A stretch of 8,867 bases of DNA, taken from positions 1-8,867 of the forward strand of contig JAIKXO010000249.1 in the NCBI GenBank assembly GCA_024684065.1, in the 5' to 3' direction. Numbering within the stretch: the first letter of the stretch is position 1; each line of letters starts with the position of its first letter. Shown here piece by piece: positions 1-5,397 of the stretch. The stretch comes from Lachnospiraceae bacterium (GTDB lineage: Bacteria > Bacillota_A > Clostridia > Lachnospirales > Lachnospiraceae). Both the position numbers and the translations under genes were made by a program. The notes beneath the pieces are model-generated. The model did no database searches, was not told where the DNA came from, and was given only the letters and a program-made list of their open reading frames with translations.

Positions 1-180
1 CTTTATCCTGTCATCCTTCTTTTCGTATTCCTCGCAGATCTTTATACAGGCATCATCCCCTGTTCCCGCCACGAGGATGAGCTCAAGGTTTTCATAGGAC
101 TGGGAAACAAGGCTTTCCAGACATTGCCGCAGATACTTTTCGACTTTATATATGATAACTATAATGCTTACTTTATTCAT
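1..180 (-). CDS. Family 2 glycosyltransferase, N-terminal fragment (gene runs off the window)
   Basis: Sixty codons are visible, from an ATG at 178-180 to the window edge. The protein begins MNKVSIIVIIYKVEKYLRQC and continues with LESLVSQSYENLELILV, the first beta-alpha-beta unit of a GT-A nucleotide-sugar binding domain as in GT2 enzymes of polysaccharide loci. These are cytoplasmic or membrane-associated and add a sugar to a lipid-linked repeat unit. In most relatives the strand after LILV ends in DDGSTD; here it reads AGTGDD, so the first nucleotide-binding Asp is absent or shifted. The gene starts 11 nt after the WbsX-like gene and has no convincing ribosome site, so it probably relies on translation from upstream. 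Acceptor and donor cannot be told from the fragment. Family assignment is firm. Confidence 0.88.
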   Translation of the reverse strand, partial: MNKVSIIVIIYKVEKYLRQCLESLVSQSYENLELILVAGTGDDACIKICEEYEKKDDRIK

Positions 181-191
181 AACAATGTTTT

Positions 192-1286
192 TTATGCCTG
201 AAGCCCTGTACCGGCCACTCTCCGTATCGCCTCAAGATAGGCATATCCCCTGTACTCATCCGGTTCGAGCATTGCCCCTTCTCCCCACTCATTCCAGGCA
301 TTTACAAAAACAAAATCATTCCTGTGTCCCGAAACCCTGTCTGAAAGAATTTTCAGCGCTTTTTCAAAACGCTCCGGTGAGGTTTTCAGATATACCAGTC
401 CCTTATAGCTTCTTCTCGGGGTATTGTCCCAGTCAGGTATAAGCCCCGGAAATTCGTTTTCCTTATAATCCCTGTTTTCTATGGCGTTTAATATCCATTC
501 CGCGGGGATCCTTCTTTCCAGTACTTTTCTTTTAAAGATCCTGTTCAGAGCACTCCTTGCAAAAACGGAAGAATAGTACACAAGCTTATGAAATGATGTA
601 AAATCATTCTTTAATGAATATCCGGGCTCAAAATAATAATAACCGTCTATAAGCTCCGTCCTTTCATCGACCATATCCCTTGTCTTTCCGGAAACCAGAA
701 AGATCCCGTCAAACCCGGCCTCTTTAGCCCTTTCGTTGAAAAGCTTGAGCATATCTGAAAGCCTTTCGATGTCAAAGCTTCTGTATATCATAAACAGGGG
801 CTTATTATCTATCTTTATATAGCGGTCATCCCGGAAAAATCTGAGCAGATAATCAAAATGCCTGTTCCAGTCAGCCTCATCCCCGTAATCCTGTTTGATC
901 AGCGTCTGTTCGGAAAGTCCGTACCAGGTCCTTGTCCAGGTTTCATTTGCCCAGCATATGCAATAACTGATCGCTATATCGCGGCATGCTAAGAGGGTTT
1001 CCATCGGGCTCTCCATTAACTGCTTTCCCTTAAACCAGTACTGATAAAAAGAAAAGCCGTAAACCCCATATTTTTTTGCAAGCTCCGCCTGCCATCTGAG
1101 GGTCTCTTCTCCCTCCTTTTTCAGATCGTAATATCTCTCTCCGAGCGGGATTCTGGGCTGTACATGCCCTTTAAAAAGCGGACGCCCTCTTTTTACCGCC
1201 GTCCATTCCGTATAGCCCTTTCCCCACCATTCGTCATTTTCGGGAAAGCTGTGATACTGCGGAAGGTACATACACATTACTTTCAT
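192..1286 (-). CDS. WbsX-family (GH99-like) polysaccharide biosynthesis protein
   Basis: The 364-residue protein carries the WbsX family pattern along its length: YLPQYHSFPEND (8-18), WWGKGYTEW (20-28), PLFKGHVQPRIPL (36-48), YGFSFYQYWFKGK (76-88), CWANETWTRTW (111-121), KPLFMIY (162-168) and FVNAWNEWGEGAMLEPDEY (327-345). Such proteins occur in O-antigen and exopolysaccharide clusters and are predicted to have a TIM-barrel related to GH99; whether they transfer or cleave sugars is unsettled. The acidic residues of WNEWGEG and WANET are candidates for catalysis. No signal peptide or membrane segment is seen, so a cytoplasmic site is likely. The ATG overlaps the stop of the polymerase gene (ATGA, 1283-1286) and has GGAGGG (1293-1298) six bases upstream, so translation is probably coupled. 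FYQYWF has Gln where many relatives have His. Confidence 0.9.
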   Translation of the reverse strand: MKVMCMYLPQYHSFPENDEWWGKGYTEWTAVKRGRPLFKGHVQPRIPLGERYYDLKKEGEETLRWQAELAKKYGVYGFSFYQYWFKGKQLMESPMETLLACRDIAISYCICWANETWTRTWYGLSEQTLIKQDYGDEADWNRHFDYLLRFFRDDRYIKIDNKPLFMIYRSFDIERLSDMLKLFNERAKEAGFDGIFLVSGKTRDMVDERTELIDGYYYFEPGYSLKNDFTSFHKLVYYSSVFARSALNRIFKRKVLERRIPAEWILNAIENRDYKENEFPGLIPDWDNTPRRSYKGLVYLKTSPERFEKALKILSDRVSGHRNDFVFVNAWNEWGEGAMLEPDEYRGYAYLEAIRRVAGTGLQA

Positions 1287-2680
1287 GCCGTACCCTCCGC
1301 CTTTGCCTTTTTTACGGCAATATCCGGCCTGTCATTCTCCTCAGAAAAACATCCAGGTGAATTTATCCGCCCTATGGCAAACCAGAAAACAGGAGCCGCC
1401 AGCTGAAAGGCTATTATATTAGACCCGATCGACTGCAAGATCACCGCGCCTATAAGCCCGAGTTCCACATAATACTCCCTCAGGTCTCTAAGAGCCTTAC
1501 CGCAGGCATTGAATAAGATATAAAGAAAAACTGAAAAACCGATAATCCCTTCCTCGCAGTAAAGCTTGATAAGCCCGCCGTCAGCTATTACATGGGCGCC
1601 CTCTACTCCCAGAGCCTTATGTCCGTTTGCGCCGAGCCCGTTTCCGATCCAGGTTGAATACATATTATTGATCGCGGCGATCCATTGTTCGCTTCTCTGG
1701 GATATCCCTCCCGGAAGAGATTCAAGCCTCCACCAGAACTTAAGGAGAAGATCGGGCTTGACAACACATAGCAGGATAAATGCAAAAGCCAGTGTAATAA
1801 GCTCCGCACGGAAATATTTTTTCGGGAGAAGCTCCAGCTTGAAAAACGCCAGATAATTTATAAATACAAGTATCAGGATCACCGTTACCAGAGCAGATCT
1901 CTGGTTGCTGAGTATTGCGATGATCATGCTGACAGCAATATATACTGCAGCCTTTATTATGTCTCTTCTGTTTTTGACCCTGTCCGTATTTTTTATCTCC
2001 CTGTTATCAGGCTTATGCTCCGGGAAAGAGACTTCCCCTGCATCAGAAGGGGTTTTTGCCCCGCCGCGGGGAAGCCCATGCTCCGAAGCAGCAAGGCTGT
2101 CCTCTCTCCGTGCGGAAAGAAAATATGAGCCGGTCATCATCGCGGCAGTCCCTAAAAAAGCAAGAAGGGTACAGCCGACCACCGAATCCATCCTTACCCT
2201 CGTGGTAGCCGCGTCCGCCTTTGAAACAAACATCATATTATAGGAATAATCGATATAAAACTGCGGAGCAAAGATATGGAATATTATACCGAGAATACCG
2301 ACTATTAGGACCGCTATGGTAAATCTGTCATAAAAGGCGGAAAGACGCGTTCCTGCGCCCTTCCCGGCAAAATAGAATATTATGGGAAGCACGGATACGG
2401 CAAACTCCCCGAAGAAAACGTTTACGGGCATCCCCGAGGCTCTAAGCCAGATCACCGACAACAGATTATATGCCAGATAAAGCAGGATAAGCTTATCAAT
2501 AAGCCCCTGAACGGTTATCATTTTTCTGTATACAAGCTCGGCAGCTACAAGACATAATAAAAATGCCGCAATGATCCCCGGACGGATCTTAAGAGTCGCT
2601 AACGTCGATATATATCCAAAGATAACCAGAATATAGTACCATTCGAAAAAATATCCCGTACCTGTCCTCTTAAGATTCAT
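1283..2680 (-). CDS. Wzy/WaaL-like O-antigen polymerase or ligase, multi-pass membrane protein
   Basis: The 465-residue protein is strongly hydrophobic, with about ten predicted membrane segments, for example residues 15-30, 35-51, 62-78, 93-107, 120-138, 168-188, 241-257, 262-280, 292-307 and 374-392. A large polar region at 310-372 contains WIGNGLGANGH (344-354) and ADGGLIKLYCEEGIIG (366-381), the pattern of the O-antigen polymerase/ligase family. The expected role is joining lipid-linked repeat units outside the membrane. Sequence alone does not separate polymerase from ligase. The start lies 4 nt after the PfkB-like gene, with GGGGG (2688-2692) seven bases upstream. Residues 191-238 form an unusually long charged loop between two membrane segments; part of it is encoded by a palindromic repeat (separate entry). 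The C-terminal tail (441-465) is hydrophilic. Confidence 0.85.
   Translation of the reverse strand: MNLKRTGTGYFFEWYYILVIFGYISTLATLKIRPGIIAAFLLCLVAAELVYRKMITVQGLIDKLILLYLAYNLLSVIWLRASGMPVNVFFGEFAVSVLPIIFYFAGKGAGTRLSAFYDRFTIAVLIVGILGIIFHIFAPQFYIDYSYNMMFVSKADAATTRVRMDSVVGCTLLAFLGTAAMMTGSYFLSARREDSLAASEHGLPRGGAKTPSDAGEVSFPEHKPDNREIKNTDRVKNRRDIIKAAVYIAVSMIIAILSNQRSALVTVILILVFINYLAFFKLELLPKKYFRAELITLAFAFILLCVVKPDLLLKFWWRLESLPGGISQRSEQWIAAINNMYSTWIGNGLGANGHKALGVEGAHVIADGGLIKLYCEEGIIGFSVFLYILFNACGKALRDLREYYVELGLIGAVILQSIGSNIIAFQLAAPVFWFAIGRINSPGCFSEENDRPDIAVKKAKAEGTA
2011..2085. repeat. Cluster of G4/C4 palindromes inside the polymerase gene
   Basis: Within 75 bases there are several overlapping short inverted repeats: CCCCT/AGGGG, GGGG-TTTTTG-CCCC (2049-2062) and CCCCG/CGGGG. 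They are flanked by similar 12-mers, gcttatgctccg (2011-2022) and gcccatgctccg (2074-2085), identical at 10 of 12 positions. The 16-mer at 2047-2062 recurs exactly at 4131-4146 in front of small gene D. In the polymerase frame this stretch encodes the hydrophilic loop around residues 199-223. It looks like an interspersed palindromic (REP-like) element accepted in frame; that origin is an inference. Confidence 0.5.
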
Positions 2681-2684
2681 AAAA

Positions 2685-3584
2685 TTACCCCCAGATAAGG
2701 TGGTACCATTGCTCCAGCTCCTCTTCCCTGAGGAAGCCCTGGCTGGTCCCCATATAGCCTATCTTATAGGATGCAAAAAGCAATGCGTTCTTAATGGCAC
2801 GGACGGCATCATCATGCGCGACATAACAGTGCAGGAAGCATGAAAACAATGAATTACCGGCTCCCGCAGTATTTACTATTTCCGTAGTCTTTACAGGCTT
2901 GTACTGGGCTAAAAGATCATCCTTTCTTGAAAAAATCGTCACTCCGGCTGCACCCTGTCCGAGGATAATTATCTTTGCCGGATGGTTGTCTGCAACCTTT
3001 CTTACGAATTCATCGGGCTCCGTAACTATATTGTCATCGCTTAAATATATGATATCCGCAAGGTCCATAAAATCCCTGTTATATTCATATTTTTCCTCGG
3101 TAAAGCCCCGGAAGTTGATCGCTAAAAGCTTTCCCGCCTCCTTCGCGGCCTTCGCGAGAGGCCTGCAGAAATTAGCGTTTGCCAGTATTACGCAGTCTGC
3201 ATCGTTAATGTTTTTCTTAAACGGTTCAATGGGATAGACTACGTCCCTGACATTTTTTATATCATCAAAGATCTGCTGTTTCCTGTTTTCGTCATAAAGA
3301 ATAACCGCAGAGGGTGTTGCCTCAAGCGCAGGATAGACATAATCGGCTTCGCTGACAAGCTTATCCTTCATTATCATATCGGTATTGTCACGTCCTGTCA
3401 TTGTAAAGAACATTACCTCATTGCCGAGAGCCCTTAACGCAAGACATTCATTATAGGCATCTCCGCCGACATTCGTAAAGATCGTGTTCGGCCTGTTGAC
3501 GACAGGGCGGTATTCAACCGGTATGTTCTCTACCTTTACAATAGTCTCTATCTGTACTATTCCCGCAACGGCGAATTTCTTCAT
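2685..3584 (-). CDS. PfkB/ribokinase-fold sugar kinase homologue with an altered catalytic motif
   Basis: The 299-residue protein has the ribokinase fold order: a first strand FAVAGIVQIETI (4-15), signature 1 around NVGGDAYNECLALRALG (38-54), TGRDNTD (63-69), a mid-domain NFRGF region (157-161), ILGQGAAGV (207-215) and the C-terminal signature NTAGAGNSLFSCFLH (238-252). Active members end that signature in GAGD, whose Asp is the catalytic base that activates the sugar hydroxyl. Here it is Asn244 (codon AAT, 2853-2855), so activity is doubtful. The ATG has AAGGAGG (3591-3597) six bases upstream. It is the first gene of the exopolysaccharide operon, 4 nt before the polymerase gene. It could be a sugar kinase of altered mechanism or a non-catalytic sugar- or nucleotide-binding protein; the substrate is unknown. 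Confidence 0.85.
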   Translation of the reverse strand: MKKFAVAGIVQIETIVKVENIPVEYRPVVNRPNTIFTNVGGDAYNECLALRALGNEVMFFTMTGRDNTDMIMKDKLVSEADYVYPALEATPSAVILYDENRKQQIFDDIKNVRDVVYPIEPFKKNINDADCVILANANFCRPLAKAAKEAGKLLAINFRGFTEEKYEYNRDFMDLADIIYLSDDNIVTEPDEFVRKVADNHPAKIIILGQGAAGVTIFSRKDDLLAQYKPVKTTEIVNTAGAGNSLFSCFLHCYVAHDDAVRAIKNALLFASYKIGYMGTSQGFLREEELEQWYHLIWG

Positions 3585-3623
3585 ATTTACCCTCCTTGCA
3601 TATCTACTAACATACTGTAAAGG

Positions 3624-3652
3624 ATTATAACAGAATTCAGCCGTTTTTGGAA
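3624..3652 (-). promoter_or_regulatory. Extended -10 promoter of the exopolysaccharide operon
   Basis: On the minus strand TGTTATAAT gives a perfect TATAAT (3624-3629) with the TG of an extended -10. At a 17-base spacer the -35 position reads TTCCAA (3647-3652), a poor match, as expected when an extended -10 compensates. The start point would lie near 3617, giving a leader of about 33 nt with AAGGAGG (3591-3597) before the PfkB-like ATG. A second TATAAT at 3680-3685 lacks a matching -35 and is the weaker candidate. Confidence 0.65.
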
Positions 3653-3719
3653 CATCCCTTTTATTTCCGGTATGTCATGATTATAGATGCAGTTAAAGAA
3701 AAAAGCATATGAAATGACC

Positions 3720-3754
3720 AAACACCCGGAACAGCATTGCCGAACCGGGTGTTT
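3720..3754 (-). terminator. Strong hairpin after the small-protein genes, probable terminator
   Basis: Arms 3720-3729 and 3745-3754 form a perfect 10-bp stem. In the minus-strand RNA the 15-nt loop can pair further (CGGC with GCUG, including a G-U, around AAU), separated from the main stem by a symmetrical UU/UU internal loop. That inner stem is worse on the plus strand, which favours minus-strand function. Only three U follow, so termination may be incomplete and some transcripts could continue into the exopolysaccharide operon. Confidence 0.55.
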
Positions 3755-3812
3755 TCAGAACTATTTTAAGGAATAATTCGTTTCACGAGATTTTTTTGAA
3801 AAAGAAACTGCA

Positions 3813-4109
3813 TTAAGGTCTGTAAAGCTCAATTTCAGGAACCTTCTCTTCGTATTCCCCGGAAACGAAAGCAACGTCAAGACCCCATACTCCTAACCTG
3901 GGAGCCCCGATATAGGTTGCCTTCTGAACCGTACCCAAGCCCAGATCCTCTCTTCTTTTCCAGTATACAGCGGTGCCTTTGGCAAATTTCGGGGGCTTGT
4001 CGGAGTACTTCTGCCACCAGTTTGCGCCCCCATCAAGCTCCTCGTCAAAACCGCCTGTAGCATTAGCCATAGCCTCATCCTTCAGTTCCATGTTCTTCTC
4101 GTCTGCCAT
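3813..4109 (-). CDS. Small protein D: double-glycine leader, 78-residue core
   Basis: The 98-residue protein starts with the leader MADEKNMELKDEAMANATGG shared by all four small genes here. Leu9, Met14 and Ala17 sit at -12, -7 and -4 from the Gly-Gly, the hydrophobic spacing used by C39 peptidase/ABC exporters. The core starts FDEELDGGANWW, then has PPKFAKGTAVYWKRR, LGTVQKATYIG, WGLDVAFVSGEYEEKV and PEIELYRP. Its strand pattern resembles cores B and C (PKY/PKF, G-T/D, alternating hydrophobics, E near the end), so a small SH3/Tudor-like barrel is plausible. There are no cysteines. The start has GAGGAGGA (4117-4124) seven bases upstream. It is the last gene of unit C-D, preceded by a 145-nt leader rich in palindromes. 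The leader call is firm; the function of the core is unknown. Confidence 0.85.
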   Translation of the reverse strand: MADEKNMELKDEAMANATGGFDEELDGGANWWQKYSDKPPKFAKGTAVYWKRREDLGLGTVQKATYIGAPRLGVWGLDVAFVSGEYEEKVPEIELYRP

Positions 4110-4130
4110 TGTTTTTTCCTCCTCTGTTGA

Positions 4131-4181
4131 AAGGGGTTTTTGCCCCTGAAGTATCTGACATACCCTCGTCAGAGTCGAGGG
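4131..4181. repeat. Train of three short palindromes in the leader of small gene D
   Basis: Three inverted repeats follow one another: AGGGG/CCCCT (4132-4136 with 4143-4147), GTAT/ATAC (4151-4154 with 4160-4163) and CCCTCG/CGAGGG (4163-4168 with 4176-4181). The first lies 7 nt from the ribosome site of gene D and contains the 16-mer also found inside the polymerase gene at 2047-2062. It may be a REP-like element, and in RNA it could influence translation or stability of D relative to C. Confidence 0.5.
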
Positions 4182-4215
4182 CTCCCTATTTCTTTTGAAT
4201 TGATTTGTTTATCCT

Positions 4216-4236
4216 GTCACTTTTTACGTCAGTGAC
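4216..4236. repeat. Inverted repeat shortly after small gene C
   Basis: GTCACT (4216-4221) and AGTGAC (4231-4236) are perfect inverted arms with a 9-base loop, 18 nt past the stop of gene C. No T-run follows on the minus strand, so it is not a standard terminator. It may be an mRNA stabilising or processing hairpin between C and D. Confidence 0.35.
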
Positions 4237-4254
4237 TGCCGCTCCAGATCAGCC

Positions 4255-4512
4255 TTAAATTGCAGATTCAGGGAACCACACCTCGTTCACATTCTGCTCC
4301 ACTTCGTATCGAACCAGGTATTCCCACCCTGCGGCAGTTCCTCTCCTGTCATCGATGAAACCGTCAACCGTTGCCGCTATGCCTTCACTGGTCGTGACCT
4401 TGACCTGCAGCTGATCGCCGATCTCATACTTAGGTCCCGGAATCTGATGCGCGCCGCCTGCCGCCTTTGCCATAGCTTCGTCCTTAATCTCCATGTTCTT
4501 CTCGTCTGCCAT
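4255..4512 (-). CDS. Small protein C: double-glycine leader, 65-residue core
   Basis: This is an 85-residue protein. The frame is open further upstream to an ATG at 4725, but the ATG at 4510-4512 is chosen because it has AAGGAGG (4521-4527), lies downstream of the promoter module at 4599-4678, and begins the leader MADEKNMEIKDEAMAKAAGG found in the paralogues. The core has IPGPKYEIGDQLQVKV, then AATVDGFIDDRRG, then GWEYLVRYEV and ends VWFPESAI. It is 30/65 identical to core B, with all aligned positions ungapped. The pattern of short strands with Y-x-V-G-D, DDRR and GWEYLV suggests a small SH3/Tudor-like beta barrel. There are no cysteines. It heads the second unit (C-D). Export by a C39-type transporter is inferred from the leader; the role of the released protein is unknown. 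Confidence 0.87.
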   Translation of the reverse strand: MADEKNMEIKDEAMAKAAGGAHQIPGPKYEIGDQLQVKVTTSEGIAATVDGFIDDRRGTAAGWEYLVRYEVEQNVNEVWFPESAI

Positions 4513-4554
4513 TGTTTTCTCCTCCTTAATCGTTAGTTTTGTCAGTTTGCATTT

Positions 4555-4577
4555 CAGCCCTGCATCATCAGGGGCTG
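4555..4577 (-). promoter_or_regulatory. 5' leader hairpin of small gene C
   Basis: In the minus-strand RNA, CAGCCC pairs with GGGCTG (arms 4572-4577 and 4555-4560), followed by AAAT. The equivalent hairpin before gene A has CAGCTT/AAGCTG and the same AAAT afterwards. Two pairs differ in a compensatory way, which supports a selected RNA structure. It lies between the predicted start point and the ribosome site. Confidence 0.5.
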
Positions 4578-4598
4578 TGTTTCTGTTCTGTTTTTCAT

Positions 4599-4678
4599 TC
4601 TGACCTGTTATACGGAAAAATATGCCCGGCCGGCAATGATTTTGCGTATACTGTCGTTTTTCATGCGTATCCGGTAAA
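4599..4678 (-). promoter_or_regulatory. Promoter module P2 for small genes C-D
   Basis: Aligned without gaps to module P1 (5398-5477), 62 of 80 bases are identical. It contains a -10 TATAAC (4607-4612), a -35-position hexamer TGCCGG (4630-4635) identical to P1, a 17-base spacer, and two copies of the 12-mer repeat just upstream. The distance of exactly 30 bases between the -10 and the proximal repeat is the same as in P1. A poor -35 with conserved upstream repeats points to an activator-dependent promoter. No terminator is seen between gene B and P2, so readthrough from P1 is possible. Confidence 0.75.
4643..4675 (-). promoter_or_regulatory. Operator of P2: two 12-bp direct repeats at 21-bp spacing
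   Basis: Minus-strand ACCGGATACGCA (4664-4675) is followed after 9 bases by ACAGTATACGCA (4643-4654), which has two mismatches to the first copy. The 21-bp period places both on the same face of the helix. The more upstream copy is perfect and the one nearer the -35 is degenerate, unlike P1 where both are perfect, so P2 may be the weaker promoter. Confidence 0.7.
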
Positions 4679-4714
4679 TCAGCTGATGCCTTGAAAAATG
4701 TTTGGTTCCGTTCT

Positions 4715-4972
4715 TCAAATATCACATTCAGGATACCAATGCTGATAAGGCGCTCCGTTTACCTGATACATAACAAGATATTCCCAGCCATTCTCGTCAG
4801 CTCTTCTGTCTTCAATAACCCCGACGATTGTTGCAGCTGTGCCGTCATCGCCGGAAATCTTAAGCTTTATTCGGGTGCCTACCTCGTATTTAGGTCCCGG
4901 GATTGAGTTGTTCCCGCCAGTCGCATCCGCCATCGCCCCGTCATTAAGCTCGACGTTATTACTGTCTGCCAT
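4715..4972 (-). CDS. Small protein B: double-glycine leader, 65-residue core
   Basis: This is an 85-residue protein with the leader MADSNNVELNDGAMADATGG and a core close to that of C: IPGPKYEVGTRIKLKI, AATIVGVIEDRRA, GWEYLVMYQV, ending HWYPECDI. The single cysteine near the C-terminus (PEC) is absent from C. An ATG at 5036-5038 overlapping the stop of gene A would add 22 residues, but the ATG at 4970-4972 has AGGAGGA (4979-4985) six bases away and matches the paralogue leaders, so it is preferred. It is the second gene of unit A-B, 65 nt after A. The leader is the most diverged of the four (Val at 7, Gly at 12). It is probably secreted as a small barrel-like protein; activity is unknown. Confidence 0.86.
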   Translation of the reverse strand: MADSNNVELNDGAMADATGGNNSIPGPKYEVGTRIKLKISGDDGTAATIVGVIEDRRADENGWEYLVMYQVNGAPYQHWYPECDI

Positions 4973-5037
4973 ATTGTGTCCTCCTGCCTGAAAATCAATG
5001 CCTTGTCCCGCCGTATTGGACATTCGCTGTTGCTCCA

Positions 5038-5313
5038 TTAAGTATGCATTATAGGCTCTATCTTCCAGCCGTTATCCTGCGGGATGTGCGTCATGCCCAC
5101 CTCTGTGCCGGCTCCGAGGATATCATCGCCTGCATACCAGCAGATAAAGATCTCATCGTTGTCGCCTTTCACATTGTAGTGATTTGCATAATGCTCTGTA
5201 GGAAGCTTGTCAACTACGAACCCATACATGTCAAAGTCATCGACATCTCTTTTTCCGCCCGCTGCCTTAGCCATCACCTCGTCGTTAAGTTCCATGTTCC
5301 TGTTGTCTGCCAT
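5038..5313 (-). CDS. Small protein A: double-glycine leader, 71-residue core of different type
   Basis: This is a 91-residue protein with the leader MADNRNMELNDEVMAKAAGG and an AAGGAGGA ribosome site (5321-5328) seven bases from the ATG. The core starts KRDVDDFDMYGFVVDKLP, then has NVKGDNDEIFICWYAGDD, GTEVGMTHIPQD and GWKIEPIMHT. It is acidic and aromatic-rich with one cysteine, and does not align convincingly with cores B, C or D, although a beta-rich fold is likely. It is first in the array, directly behind promoter module P1. Being attached to the same leader and promoter, it is likely exported by the same machinery. I recognise no family for the core. A bacteriocin, signal, surface or effector role is possible; none is shown by the sequence. 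Confidence 0.85.
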   Translation of the reverse strand: MADNRNMELNDEVMAKAAGGKRDVDDFDMYGFVVDKLPTEHYANHYNVKGDNDEIFICWYAGDDILGAGTEVGMTHIPQDNGWKIEPIMHT

Positions 5314-5366
5314 TGTCTTCTCCTCCTTGTCTGAACAGTTTGTTATATGTTTAATGATTTTTATTT

Positions 5367-5386
5367 CAGCTTTGTTTCCGAAGCTG
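5367..5386 (-). promoter_or_regulatory. 5' leader hairpin of small gene A
   Basis: In the minus-strand RNA, CAGCTT pairs with AAGCTG (arms 5381-5386 and 5367-5372) around an 8-nt loop, followed by AAAT. It corresponds to the hairpin before gene C, where the inner two pairs are CC/GG instead of TT/AA. It lies about 13 nt after the predicted start point and about 38 nt before the ribosome site. Confidence 0.5.
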
Positions 5387-5397
5387 TATTTTGTTGT

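Noticed and set aside
152..442. 96-codon plus-strand frame and other plus-strand frames of 60-115 codons
   Set aside because: They overlap well-supported minus-strand genes and show no recognisable protein features.
3680..3685. Second TATAAT upstream of the PfkB-like gene
   Set aside because: No -35 match at normal spacing and no extended -10; the box at 3624-3629 is better placed.
4676..4714. Possible terminator between gene B and promoter P2 (TTGAA/TTCAA arms)
   Set aside because: The stem is only five A/T-rich pairs with a long loop and no T-run.
4513..4725. Longer form of small gene C starting at 4725 (156 residues)
   Set aside because: The extension runs through the promoter module and hairpin, has no ribosome site, and its paralogues start at the MAD leader.
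4973..5038. Longer form of small gene B starting at 5038, overlapping the stop of A
   Set aside because: No good ribosome site there; the ATG at 4970-4972 has AGGAGGA and gives the conserved 20-residue leader.
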